A stretch of DNA of 64,000 nucleotides from Cyprinodon diabolis (taxonomy: Eukaryota > Chordata > Actinopteri > Cyprinodontiformes > Cyprinodontidae): positions 26,900,109 to 26,964,108 of the forward strand of contig CM060072.1 of assembly GCA_030533445.1 (NCBI GenBank), read 5' to 3'. Shown here piece after piece: positions 1 through 12,476 of the stretch. The notes under the pieces were generated by a model. That model was not told where the DNA came from and did no database searches. It was given only the letters and a program-made list of their open reading frames with translations. Numbering within the stretch: position 1 is the stretch's first letter; each line of letters begins with the position of its first letter. The position numbers were made by a program, and so were the translations under genes.

Positions 1-275
1 AAAGTCTTTTAAATCTCCATTAAGAAAATGGATCTGAAAATAATGTTTTAAATTGCAGTATTCAATAATGAATGAATAAATACAATTTATAATTCCTCTT
101 CAATGACAGTTACAAAATGCTTTCCTAACTGGATTCTGTTAGATTAGATGTAAAGATTACATTTAAAATGGTTGTAGTGTTTTTTCAGTAAATGTTTAAT
201 TGAAATGAAAAGCCTCCAGTCGGCGTGAACATCCTGACTTGTGAACAAAGGTGAAAACAAATATGCTTAACTCAC

Positions 276-335
276 GCCTTCAGTGGTCCCGGTGATCACA
301 TGCAAACCATCATACGTTGATTTGATGTACATACC
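276..335 (-). CDS. cnksr2: cnksr2 internal exon (start of PDZ domain), partial gene
   Basis: A 60-nt minus-strand exon with a polypyrimidine tract and CAG acceptor (just above 335) and a GTGAGT donor (275-270). It is phase 0 at both ends and encodes 20 residues, GMYIKSTYDGLHVITGTTEG. That is the beginning of the PDZ domain of the connector-enhancer-of-KSR family (CNKSR2/CNKSR3), membrane-associated scaffolds that organise Ras/Raf/MAPK and Rho signalling. The paralogue is chosen from exon 1 at 11572-11635, which reads as CNKSR2. In this family the SAM and CRIC domains lie between exon 1 and this exon; I see no exons for them in the intervening 11 kb. The rest of the gene continues left of the window. 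Recognition of the motif is from family knowledge; a database search was not run. Confidence 0.82.
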
Positions 336-487
336 CTGAAAAAATAGAGCGATCTGAATTAGCTTGTTTGTCTGTAAATCATCAGTTTTTAACTATAAAT
401 CTGAATTAATCTGCCTGAACAGAAACATGAGATTAAATCTGGATAGACTTTGCTTTGTATAGTCAAAGAAAAAACGTTTGATTTGTG

Positions 488-640
488 CTCTCAGAATTCT
501 GACTTTTTTTATTGTCAGAATTCAGTCAGAATTCTGAGATTAAAGTCAGAATTCTGAGATTAAAGTCAGAATTCTGAGGAATTCTTCTGAGGAATTCTGA
601 GGAATTCTGAGGAAAAAGTCAAGTCAGAATTCTGACTTTT
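488..640. repeat. minisatellite of a palindromic TCAGAATTCTGA core
   Basis: At least seven copies of GAATTCTGA or TCAGAATTCTGA are spaced by short linkers such as GATTAAAG and GGAATTC. The core is itself a perfect palindrome, so single strands could fold into cruciforms. The outermost units are inverted: the left end reads CAGAATTCTGACTTTTTTT and the right end reads CAGAATTCTGACTTTTTCCC. Confidence 0.8.
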
Positions 641-700
641 TCCCATGTTAAACTGAAATAAAATTTAAAAATCAGTTAACTTTTTTTATTTTATTTTTTT

Positions 701-1420
701 TAGTGGCCCTAATCCTCTTCCGTAATCAACAACGTGCTAAAAGGATTTGGTCTTTAAAACGTGCTAAATAGCGCCTCTTATCCATTTAGTACTTTTTCTG
801 CAATGAATATGCAATATGGGGAAATTACATGCAAAAGTGCGTCTTGTGGGAGGAGAACATGTAAATATATTAATTTAGCACTCGCAAAGTGATTTATCAA
901 ACCTGAAAGCAATTTTGCTAACGGTATCTGACTCTATATTTAACACGTTTCAAAAGAAGGTGCAAATGGTCTGCATGCGTAATTGCGCACACATGGCAGC
1001 GGTTATTGTCACAAGAAGGAGACATTGAAATGTAGCAAGGAGACGCAGAGAACGAATTTTTTCACTCCGTGTGAATATTTTTGCAATGAACGAGGAAACG
1101 ATCATCAAAACATATCGTTTATCCAGCATTGCCATTTTGGAGCTGTTGGGGGAGCCAGCCACAAGGAGGACCCACCCAATACCAGATATCACAAAACGAG
1201 CTGGGATCTCCCAATCTTGTTTTTCAGAAGTGCTGTCCGACGTTCTAAATGCCATGTCGCCCTGACGCCCTACCAGAGAACCCCGACCTCCCCCCTGCGC
1301 AACAGGCCAATGCTGCGGGGATGCGTACGCGCAGTTATCTCATCCACAGTCACTTCTTGTGAGCCATTTGGTATGTGCATTTTTCTACAGGCCACTTTGG
1401 CAAGGTTGCCAAAGTTTTTA

Positions 1421-1460
<40 letters not shown>

Positions 1461-1726
1461 GGAGGGGGGGGGGGGTGTCACTGTAAGATTTAAATTTCTT
1501 AATGCACTAGTTTGTACAAACTACAAACTACTTTGCCGCAAATCACAAAACGCGCAAAACCATCATATAAATAGGGCGTCTCCAACAGTTTTGCACCTGC
1601 CACCAGTTACGCAATCACTCTTGTTAAATCACCCGCAAACCATGGTTCCGGCCCTCGTGCAAAATTCAAGTTTGTGAGCTCAAATTACTGCACGCAAAAT
1701 TGGATCTTGATAAATCCGGCCCTTAG
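701..1726 (+). mobile_element. decayed PIF/Harbinger-type DNA transposon
   Basis: At 1086-1265 the plus strand encodes a short piece (NEETIIKTYRLSSIAILELL, then a Pro/Arg-rich stretch, then GISQSCFSEVLSDVLNAM). It resembles the N-terminal region of Harbinger (HARBI1-like) transposases, with the internal sequence between the two motifs shortened. The surrounding 1 kb is rich in short direct motifs. The right boundary (about 1710-1726) ends in AAATCCGGCCCTTA and the left boundary starts near TTAGTGGCCC, a loose inverted match flanked by TTA, the target-site type of this superfamily. Boundaries are approximate; the catalytic DDE part is absent, so the copy cannot be autonomous. Confidence 0.6.
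1417..1475. repeat. (TA)n followed by poly-T and poly-G
   Basis: A (TA)n microsatellite runs directly into about 20 T and about 14 G. It lies inside the Harbinger-like remnant. Confidence 0.9.
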
Positions 1727-2157
1727 TCTTTGCTCAGTTTGTTAAAAAAGAGATTTAGACAACCTTTTTGTCATTTTGTATGCACAGAGTGTATACAAAA
1801 ACGAAATTTCATTTAGTACAGCTTTCAGACATTGAATAACCAGCAGCTTAGCAATGAAATTAACATTTCCATTTAATAAAGTGCAGCAGTGATCGAATGT
1901 AAACCGTGTGGGAGAAAAACATAAAGACCTTTCTGTGTACCAGTATTTACAATAATATAATAGCGCCTGCCAGCAGAGTTATGAAAATAATGTAGAAAAG
2001 TCAAAGTTTCAGTGTGAAAAAGCATCTAAAACAATTTCTTCCAATGGGAATGAGTTGGGAATAGCTCAGGGAATTCCGTCTGTTTGTGTTCACTGAAGAA
2101 GAGCTACAGAGGCTGATGGTGGATCTGTGAGTAAAAGCCGTGATTATTACTGATACT

Positions 2158-2657
2158 NNNNNNNNNNNNNNNNNNNNNNNNNNNNNNNNNNNNNNNNNNN
2201 NNNNNNNNNNNNNNNNNNNNNNNNNNNNNNNNNNNNNNNNNNNNNNNNNNNNNNNNNNNNNNNNNNNNNNNNNNNNNNNNNNNNNNNNNNNNNNNNNNNN
2301 NNNNNNNNNNNNNNNNNNNNNNNNNNNNNNNNNNNNNNNNNNNNNNNNNNNNNNNNNNNNNNNNNNNNNNNNNNNNNNNNNNNNNNNNNNNNNNNNNNNN
2401 NNNNNNNNNNNNNNNNNNNNNNNNNNNNNNNNNNNNNNNNNNNNNNNNNNNNNNNNNNNNNNNNNNNNNNNNNNNNNNNNNNNNNNNNNNNNNNNNNNNN
2501 NNNNNNNNNNNNNNNNNNNNNNNNNNNNNNNNNNNNNNNNNNNNNNNNNNNNNNNNNNNNNNNNNNNNNNNNNNNNNNNNNNNNNNNNNNNNNNNNNNNN
2601 NNNNNNNNNNNNNNNNNNNNNNNNNNNNNNNNNNNNNNNNNNNNNNNNNNNNNNNNN
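2158..2657. other. assembly gap of exactly 500 N
   Basis: Exactly 500 undetermined bases. A round-number gap usually marks an unknown length. It lies inside the cnksr2 intron region, between exon 1 and the PDZ exon. Confidence 0.99.
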
Positions 2658-5600
2658 CTGAAAGATCCACTTAAACGTGATGCAGTCCACGGCTGAATCC
2701 CAAACTGGCCCCTGAACACCTGTTAGCGCATTCCCACGTAGGGTCCGCCACATTAAGGACCGTCCCAAATCACGTAGTAAGTAGAGAAAAGAGCCGTTAA
2801 GCCCTTAAATAAAGAGTATGCATCAGTGCAGGCTCGCTGCGTGTAACAGCAAAATAGTGCAGGAGAAAACATGTATATCCAATTGCCAGTTCCTCTGGTT
2901 TGCTGCATCTTCATCACACTGAAAGAAAACCACAAGTTAGGAAAAAAAAAAGAAACATCATTGCTCCCTAAAGGGAACTTCCTCTTTGAAAAAATTTAGT
3001 TTGACTCCATATATTTATTTTTAAGAAAGGGGAAACTGTTTGATATCATGTCCGCCTATGCCACAGAGCTTAGGCCACGAACGTGTGAAAGCGCTTTATC
3101 AAGAAATGTAAATCAGCATATTTACAGCCCCCCAAAAAAGCCATATAAGGCTGCTATAAGTGGGAGTGCTTCGTCTCCCCACGCTTGTCAGAAGATTTTA
3201 TAGAAATGGCATTCGTAGAAGTGGCATTGAATACAAAGTAGAAACACTTTGTGGGTTTAAAGATCGAAAATCTGCTGACTGAGAGCTGAGCCGAAGCAAA
3301 CACTGGTCTAAAATCACCTAAAAATGGATTCAAATAAGTATATTTGCCCTTAATTTTAACAGGTACATAAGAAAATCTGCCAATGGAAATTTTTTTTTTC
3401 CCTAAAATAAGACAATTACATGTTATGCACCTGAAATAACATAATATGGATTAGTTTTTTCCTGTTTTAAACACAAATCATCTTTTTCCATTGGCAAATT
3501 CTCTGTACTTACCTGCTCAGAACAAGGGAAATAATTGCTCTGATTGTTCTTATTTCAACAAAAATGTACTTACCTTAATTTTTTTTTTTTAGAGATAGAC
3601 TTCATTGCTCTGATATAAAGTGTAGCATTTCTACTAATTGCTGTTGCATTAAATCAAAAGCTCTGAAATCTCTTGTTCTTCCTTTGGAAATCTCCCAGAA
3701 AAGATCCTCTTTAGTTGAAAACGACGTAATTAAAGGAAAAGTCCAGTCAGCAAGGAATAATCAATGGATCATTATCTATACCTAAAACTAATAAGTTTGC
3801 GGTGATTTAATGAATTTAGCATTAATCAGTAAAAAAATAAAAATGATGATTCCTCCGGGCTCACCTCTCAGGAAGTGGCCCCGATTAATAGTTAAAAAGG
3901 CATTTTATACATCTCCAGTCTGCCACATCATCTTATTTTACATCATACACGTTAGCAGATGATTAGACATCCATGGCTCCAGCCTTATCAAAATATTACA
4001 CTTCGTTCTTAGCTGAAGGACACCGCTCTCATTCCATTTCTAAATCTTTGCCACGTACAAAATGAAGATTATAAATCCAGACAGAGAAACTATCCTAATT
4101 AGATTAAAACATCAGTTCTGAAATGCAAGAGGCAGCCAATACCAAGGTGTTATAAACTCACACATCTTCAATGATAATTATCCTAACAAGTGTAACACTT
4201 CTCCACCCCTGACATCTTCCAGCAGTGACATGGTCACGGTGCGGTAAGCCTAGCGCCATTCTCCCCGCTTTACAAGCAAAATCAATGGTAACTACTAGAC
4301 ACATCTGCAATCAACAACAATTATTTTAAATTTCGAGAGGACTTCACCATTGAAAGAGCTATAGGTGAAGTGACCATGTCCACATGCATGGCAGTTGGAC
4401 ATACAGTTGGGCAGTTGTAATACATCGGGTAAAATGGAAAAAAATTTATTTCACCTGTTTTTTCTTTTTTTACTCAGTCAAACAAAGTGACATCATCTTA
4501 AAGTTGCTGATTTTCCTATTCTGTTTGGCATTGGATGTACATTTAAATAGGTCTCCTTTGTTTAGCACACATAACAGTTTTACACTCTATTGGTTTTTCC
4601 TGTCCATTTTTTTGGTCAAATTATCCAGAACCTGATGGAGAAATAAAAAGCACAGCCCCAACATGAACAGATCTCCATTATGGATTATCCATTCTAAATG
4701 TTGTGGTAAGAGAGCAGTTTGTCCCGACTACCTGATGTTCTGAGTGGCTGAGTCAGACCCAGCGGTGAGGAGGAACAAAAGGAGGCCAATTTAATTGCTA
4801 AACTTTGCTAAATAGAATAGCATGGACGACACAGAGCTGGCATGCCTAGGTTTGGCTTGAACCGTGCAAAGATCCGTTTGTCTTTGCTTTCTGATGCTGC
4901 CGGTTTGGTATGTTGAGAACAAATTTTGAGGTAAAGTTTGGTTGTGTTTAAACAGCTCCATCACAGCTGGGAACAAAGCGCCTCGCTCAAACAAAGCTGA
5001 CGGGACACAGGGGTGGGGCTGTGGGAAGGTCACAGGGTGCCCCCTTTTTTTGGCCTCTTGTGACATCACCAGCACACATAGAACTAAAGGAACCTGGCAA
5101 GGCTGGGAAAAGGCTGGAGGATGGATATTTAACAGGACTCTTCAACCACCAACCCCCCTCCAGCCGCTTCTTCCTCCTCCTCAGCGTCTCCTCACTCACT
5201 TTTGTCCCTCACTTCACATTAGCATTAGTGAGCGCCAGCCACAGAAATGGTCTCTGCTCCACTTGTCCTATAAGGGACACAGAGGAATGTCACAGTCGTC
5301 TTCCTGCTTTTCCTCATTTGTTCTTTAAACTGCAGATCATCTAAAGGCTCCACTGAGCAGCCAGGACCCCCGCCTCAATTTACATGCTTTTATAAATGAC
5401 GTATAAAGGTACTAATTTCTCCAGAGTGATTCTTTCGGCCAACTCGCCACCTCAGGTTTATATACTTTTTAAGTCTACTGCAGCAATTTCACATCACACC
5501 AAAGAAAGTGAGACCATGATTCCCCTCCCCCACAGGTTGCTGTTTGCTGCCAGTCAGCTTGAACAATCAATGCGAATATTCATGCCCGCTCCTCCACCTG

Positions 5601-6065
5601 TTGCTGCACACTGTCAATCAGCTGGACGAATAACCCCTTAAAAACTCAACTATACCAAGAAAGTTTGTTTATTCACTAGATGAGGAAGGCAAAAAGTCAA
5701 AAAGTTTTCTCTGGTCACATATTTGGTGCTCCTAGCTTACATGAAAAGCCAATATGGCTGATCAGATGTGACACAAAAAACACAGCAGCTGATTAGAAAA
5801 TCTGGAACGATATCCAATATTCGCATTTATTTATGGCCGATCACTGATATTTACCGATATCACATGTCATATTTCCATACCATTTGGATACTATTAAAAA
5901 CTGGCGGCGGCGCCGAAATTGCTGTCCTGCTTCTTTTAAATACCCAGAATCCTGAGCTCCATCACAATGACTGTCAAATCACCAAAAACAAAATTATAAA
6001 CCCTTCACTCCCTCTACTGAAAGAAAAAAAAAGCAGCAACAAGAAATTGAAGAATTATTGTTAAC

Positions 6066-6756
6066 AGTGCTGGAAAATAACAAAGTACATTTACTTGCTT
6101 ACTGTACTTAAGTACTTTTTTGAGTATATTTACTTTCCTTGTATCATTTTTTGGGGGAGGTACTTATAACTTTCACTCAACTACATTTCAAAGTCAAGTA
6201 TTGTACTTTCTACTCCACTACATTTCATTTCAACATGGCAGATAGCAGCCCTTAGGAATCTGGACGCAACTGTTTTGGAGATTTGCATGAAATTCCACAA
6301 ATGTGAGAAACTCAGCAGATATTATTAGAAGTATATAGATGTTATTAAGGCATTAGTTGTTGCCATGTCCCCAATTTGTTCAGTAGGATAAGTTCTCAAA
6401 ACAACAGTTTTAGATTTTTTCGTGCGAATAGATTCAACCTTAAACCTCTATTCCATAGTGAAAGACTGAGGAGAATCAAGACTCTCCCGTTTTCTCTTTG
6501 GTTGGTTTTTAAATAAGAAATGATCAAAATAACTGTCCTCATATTTTTTGCGGCAGTTTTATGCTGAAGTTCTTTCCAGGTGGTGTAGAATCTATAGCAG
6601 GTGGTTCTACGCATCAATACATCAGGTGGTTTCTGAAGGTTACAGGTTCTCTAAAATGACTATGAAAATTAGACAGAAATGTACTGATGTTAGAAAATTT
6701 TTATTCTATTTTTGAATACTTAAGTACTTTGAAATGCATGTACTTTTGAACACTTA
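6066..6756. mobile_element. hAT-like non-autonomous element, imperfect
   Basis: It begins CAGTGCTGGAAAATAACAAA and is followed by many ACTTAAGTAC / AAGTACTTT motifs, repeated in inverted order at the right side (AATACTTAAGTACTTTGAAA near 6714). This layout is typical of a very common fish hAT-derived family. No clean 8-bp target duplication was found, so the boundaries are uncertain. Confidence 0.4.
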
Positions 6757-6910
6757 AAGGTACAGCGGAAGATGCTCTTTTTACGGATGGATCATCTAAA
6801 TAAGTGGTCCTCCTAATTGTTATTCATTCTGGTTATATGTTTGCGTAAGGAATTCCTACGTGCTCGTCACCATTTTCACTTATCGGTGGTGAGTCTGACA
6901 TGGTGGAAAA
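6757..6910. repeat. interspersed repeat, copy 1 (paired with 10003-10133)
   Basis: It shares an almost identical stretch with 10003-10133, including GGATGGATCATCTAAATAAG / GGGTGGATCATCTAAATAAG, GTGGTCCTCCTAATTGT and a CGGTGGTG end. The copy continues with GAGTCTGACATGGTGG, matching the sequence after the solo LTR at 10546 onward. Family unknown. Confidence 0.8.
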
Positions 6911-8254
6911 TTTGTAAATCTTTTGGAAAGACCTGTCACTACCCAGCCTGAACTGGTAGCAGATCTGCACCATCAGCTCCTTTGCACAACCAGAAAGATC
7001 TCTGATGTGTCATTGATTGCGCTTTATTTGAAAAAGATCCAAAATTACTTATTTCTATTCTTAATTTTGAGAAGTGTATTAAATTGCATTTTGTAAAATG
7101 TTAATAACAACTTTGCTCAGAGAAGGAACACGTTCATATCCTTTCTTTTAAATCACTCCTATCTGTCAGAGAAATGCGATCCCTGCCCTACTTCAGCCCA
7201 TTTGTCAACTTTGGATTTGTAAATAATTAAGGTAATTTTGGTTTCATGTTTGCATTTCAACCAAAATACAGACATCTGACGGGTAACATAAGGAAAAGAA
7301 TGTAAACAAATCTATTCTTTCAGCAAAGTCATTTTTAATATTTATTTCAGTACAGTTCAGTATGCTTTAATGATTTAAGGACTTATTAAATGGATTAATG
7401 GATTATTGTAATAACCTTCAACTAATTTATTAATTAATTTATCGTTAACAGAGACTCTAAAACAAGCCTTTAGCTGACAGAGCGACCTCTTTAGAGCAGT
7501 AATCATATCAGAATTGTAAAAAAATATATTAAAATTTTGCATTTAAGATAAAAAAGTGGAAATGCTTAATGGTTTAGTTCTGTAAAAAATCTTCTTTATG
7601 GAACCTTTGGCTATCGGATTATTAATCGATTAATTGAAAAATAATCATTATTTGCAGCCCTAGATTACATTATTCATCTCTGATTCCACATGTGTAGAGG
7701 ACCTGATGGTACGGATCATGCTTCCAGTACAGATTGGGTATTGACACCATGGCAACTGGCTGGCAAGCAGTAGCAGAGCAGGGGTGCATGAGAGCACCAC
7801 TTACTGGCCAGGAGGAGTTCAAAATTATCCATTTTGTTGAATTATTATTCTCAGCGTTGATATAAAATCTTCCCCTCGAGCATTGATCCTACCAATCTAG
7901 CTTTTTTTCAAATACTAGAATGTTTCAGCTTATCAATAATTATGCCTTTTTCAGAGAAACGCTAACGCTGCAGCTCAACCTTAAAAGAAGCACTGATGGT
8001 CCAAACTACTCCATTATTTAAAACAATTCTGCAAGAGGCCAAATTTCCCCCTGGAACAGACTGAATGGCAATTTTCACAAAGGCCTGATAACCATAGATA
8101 CTGCCAAAGCAAAGATTATACCAGCAATTATTAGGTAAAAAGGGGTAATTTACTTTCTCACATAATGCCACTTTGGTTTGGAAGTTTTTATCCCAAAATA
8201 AATGATGAATGTCTAAAAAAATTCTTAAGTAATTTCTGCCTGGTTTATAAATAT

Positions 8255-8300
8255 AGAATAGAAAATTCCTTTATTGTCCCACAATGGGGAAATTGTGGTG
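8255..8300 (-). repeat. retroposon 3' tail (TTTATTGTCCCACAATGGGG)
   Basis: The motif CTTTATTGTCCCACAATGGG with GAAATTG is the 3' tail of a widespread fish LINE/SINE family. A related tail in opposite orientation is at about 39965-40000 (AATTTCCACATTGTGGGA). The extent of the body of this copy toward 8590 is unclear. Confidence 0.5.
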
Positions 8301-10002
8301 TTACAGCAGCAAAAGATTATAGGAAACTGTTCACACAAATGTGGACCTTAAAAGTGTATAAAAAAAATAGGTGGCAGGCTTTAAAAAATAATAAACAAAA
8401 TAAAATACTGTACTGTACAGTGTTTTTACAAATATAAATACTGTGCAGTCACCCGAAGAATAAATAATCAATATACAACTGTGGACATTTTTAAAGTAGT
8501 GGATATGGGAAAATAGCTGCAACACCAGAGATGTGCAAAACGACTGCAGCATGTTATTAAAGTGACCAAAATAGAATAAATAAGAATTTAAATTTGACAA
8601 AAAAAAAATTGATCTTTTTTTTTTACAGATCTATTGAGATCTTACAGATCTCTACAGTGATGTAACTAACAATATATAGCAGCTGTAGAGTTTTTTTTGT
8701 TTTTTGTTTTTTTTTTCGGATCTTAGTTGTAAATAAAATCAATGTTGTCACATAAAAAAAAAATTCAAATTTCACGAGTTATTGTTTTATAATGTGCAGG
8801 TCCGCTATAACACGTCTGAAAAAGCAGCTGCAGCAGCGACCAACAGGCTGCGAATTAGCAGGCTATATTTATATATGTGTGTGCTGAAGCGTTACAGATG
8901 TATGGATGTGGAGACCTGTGGCCTGACACGTGAGCACAAAGCCCTCCCAAATAATAAACAACTGCTATAAGAAAAGACAGAGAATTCCCTCCCAGGGGGA
9001 CAAATATCCACTTCCATTCCAATCACATTGGGATAGCTGGAATAACTGGAATAACTTTGTAACCCAAACAGACAAATGTAAGCATAAGGAATCTGTGCCA
9101 AGAGTGGGAGTGGGCTGAGGATTTAAAAATCCCCAACAGCTGTTTGGGGCATTTACAAATCTCTGCATCAAAGCAATACACTAAGCTGACACGGCTACCA
9201 AAGCTGAGTGGTGACAAATTCATCACAACAACAAAAATGTATTCTTAAATTTCCAGGTTTTTAAAATGGCCTGTCAGATTTGTTTCAACATTACCGTTTA
9301 ACGGATGGATAACGCCTCCACAAAGCTTTGCTACCATCTGAAAGGAACTAGAGGACTCTCCCTTTTATAATAATAAAAGCTTTGTTAGGATACATTTTCA
9401 AACTATTCACAATCTTTGTTTGCTTTTTCAACTAATAGGAGTACAGCAACAGTAAAATCAGAGGAAAAAGCAGAGAGGCAATAAAACGTATTAACAGACT
9501 ACCATTTGAGTGTAATAACTTGCTTTAAAATAATTGCTTTACTGTGAAATTTGCTTTTCTGATTAGGTATGCAAGTTATCGATTAATTAATTAATATTTT
9601 CAAGAGTTTTCTCTTGTATCGTAAATCATGATTGTTTCATCAAAATAAGGGGCTAAATATGTTTTTAAAATAATAATTATTACAGGGTATGTCACTCTGA
9701 CACACTGTCAGGATGATTTGCCTCCTTGTTTCATGAACTGGTTGCTAACTGTGATGTTGATCTCTTTTTACTGTAATCCATCAATTAATGCTGTTAGCAG
9801 GACCTTTAAATAAAAAACTGGTTCTGGTTGCCCCTCAGAGGACTAGTTACTCTTTGCTCCATGAATTGAATTTATTTTCTCAAATTTAATAGATTTTACT
9901 TTACATTAAAAAAAAAAATAAAAAATAGATAAGCACCTCCTTTCAATCATGGTAAAAAAAAATGATTTCATAATTCCCTCCCATTTTCTATCATCACTTA
10001 AA

Positions 10003-10680
10003 GGTATATAGGAGGATGTTCTTTTTCCGGGTGGATCATCTAAATAAGTGGTCCTCCTAATTGTCAATCATTCTGGTGATATGTTTACATAAGGCCATCC
10101 TACATGCTCATCCCCATTTTCACTTACCGGTGGTGTTAGGATCCAGAGGTCTGCCCTCCAGAGGGCGATGTGGATCCCTTTCTGAGGGGTTCTGCTGTTG
10201 GTTGTGATCCAGAGGCTTGCCCACCAGAGGGCGCCGTGGATCCTCTCCTGAGAGCTGGTGCTAATTTGAAGCAGCTGTTCCGCATCTGCTCATTAAGCTC
10301 TCCCTTCATAAGCTGGAAGAGAACTCCACTCTGAGCCGGATTGTTAAACTAGTTATGGTTAGCAAGCCTGAGCCAGCCTGCCTGCCTGAACCTGTAAACC
10401 TGAACCTGTAAACCTGAACCTAACCTGCTTTGTCTTCTCTGCCTCCCAGGTAGAACCCTGTCTGAATCCAATAAACCTTTGGACTTTTTCCCCTGCCTGT
10501 GTGTGTGCTCTGCATTTGGGCTTGAAATCCTGCCTGATCATGACAAATGGTGAGTCTGGCCTAATGGAAAAATTGGGCATCAGCTTCAGAGTCTGGTTAA
10601 AAAATATAACCACGGATGTCTGGGGCACAGTGATTCGCCTACATGCTAAGAATGCTGGTGTACCATAAATGATAAATTAT
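10003..10680. repeat. interspersed repeat, copy 2, split by a solo LTR
   Basis: The left part (10003-10133) matches 6757-6890 and the right part (from 10546, AATGGTGAGTCTGG) matches 6892 onward (GGTGGTGAGTCTGA). The intact arrangement of copy 1 therefore shows what the site looked like before the LTR entered. The right limit is uncertain. Confidence 0.7.
10134..10545 (+). mobile_element. solo LTR nested in an interspersed repeat
   Basis: A 412-bp insertion beginning TGTTAGGATCCAGAGG and ending GATCATGACA (TG...CA ends), with AATAAA at about 10469 followed by a GT-rich stretch, as in an LTR R/U5. It interrupts copy 2 of the repeat above; comparison with uninterrupted copy 1 defines it as an insertion. 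The flanking 4 bp (GTGG left, ATGG right) agree at three of four positions, so the target duplication is imperfect. Inside, a stretch of about 47 bp starting GATCCAGAGG is duplicated (about 10138 and 10207), and a CCTGTAAACCTGAA motif is repeated near 10390. No internal retroelement genes remain. Confidence 0.65.
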
Positions 10681-11321
10681 GAACAGTTTAGTTTGTGCCT
10701 TCAAGTCGATCGCCCATAGGAACTCATTACTTAGATAAAAACCTAACGGAATATCTTCAGAACAGCTCCAAATGACACAAAACTCATATGAGTGAGTAGA
10801 ACATGAAATAATAACGTAAAACCAAGGTTAAGGTGTGAAAAAGGTGTAAAAAAAACAACGAAATTCCCCTTTAAGGGTGGCCATGGCCACCTCTGGCCCC
10901 CCATCTACCTCCGCCCCTGAGTATGAGATAATGAAGCTTTTTTTTAGGAGGGTGGCTTAGATTACCACGAAATAAAAAAAAATATATACCTAAAGAAAAA
11001 GAGAAACTGGCCTAAATATGCCGTCAAATATATGAAAAAACTATTTAGATATGAGGTGGCTTTAACTCCAGGGTCAGTCTGTCAGCTGACGCTAACTTGG
11101 AGCTTTCTGACACAGTGCTTGATCTTTTTAACTCCATTCACTCATAATCCCAAAACAATTTCAGCCAGTTTTTAGTCTGAACGCGGATTCAGGCACCATC
11201 GTTTGGGAAGAATCACTAGATCTCTGTTTTTATTCCCAGTCACCGTGAGGATTGACGCTCTAATCCAACAATAGACACAAAGAAGCAGTTTGGATGCGCT
11301 GCGCTCCGGAGAAACATCGCC

Positions 11322-11410
11322 CCGTGCATTTCCTAAAATAATCCAGCAAAACAGATCCGTGCATTTCCTAAAATAATCCAGCAAAACAGATCCGTGCATT
11401 TCCTAAAATA
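11322..11410. repeat. 35-bp tandem repeat, 2.5 units
   Basis: The unit starts CCGTGCATTTCCTAAAATAA and ends CCAGCAAAACAGAT. Two complete identical units (11322-11356, 11357-11391) are followed by a partial third. It lies about 160 bp inside intron 1 of cnksr2. Confidence 0.95.
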
Positions 11411-11533
11411 TTTGTTTACAAGGAGACTGAGGATCTGCAGGTGTTTTGCTCCATTCCTGCATCTCGGATCAGTTTGTATCGGAATGTGAGGAATCGCTGC
11501 GCAACACTTCATCTCACTGCAACAGTTTGATTA

Positions 11534-12150
<617 letters not shown>

Positions 12151-12476
12151 TGGCACCGTGTTGTAGCAGTGTAACTCAGTGGTCGGTTTTAAACTAGTAG
12201 GCTATTACTGCAGGGATTTAGGGAATGCTTTCTCAAAATAAATAAAGATGTCTGTTTTATTTTTACAGTTAGGTTCTGTTTCACTTGATCGCAATAAGTT
12301 TAAGTAATATTGGGGGAGTGGAGGTCTACTAGTTAGGGCTTAGATCAGGGGTAACCAATTAAAAATCAGTGGGGTCCAAATAAAGAAAATCAACAACCAG
12401 TATAGGCCTGGAGACATTTTTTGTTATAATCTGTTACTTTAAACAGAATATAACACTGAAATCAGGGGCGGATGAA

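Larger units (their letters stand above)
336..2157. other. cnksr2 intron, left part
   Basis: No coding exon seen. The stretch holds an EcoRI-like minisatellite (488-640), a decayed Harbinger-type transposon (about 701-1726) and a TA/T/G low-complexity run. It ends at the assembly gap. Confidence 0.6.

Noticed and set aside
2001..2768. Long open frames across the gap
   Set aside because: They consist of undetermined bases and carry no information.
4942..5344. Overlapping plus-strand open frames of 107-128 codons near a GGATATTTAACAGG TATA-like motif
   Set aside because: Composition is Pro/Ser-rich by chance, frames overlap, and no domain or splice pattern supports a gene.
12340..12420. CAGGGGTAACCAATTAAAAATC, possible hAT end
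   Set aside because: No partner end identified.
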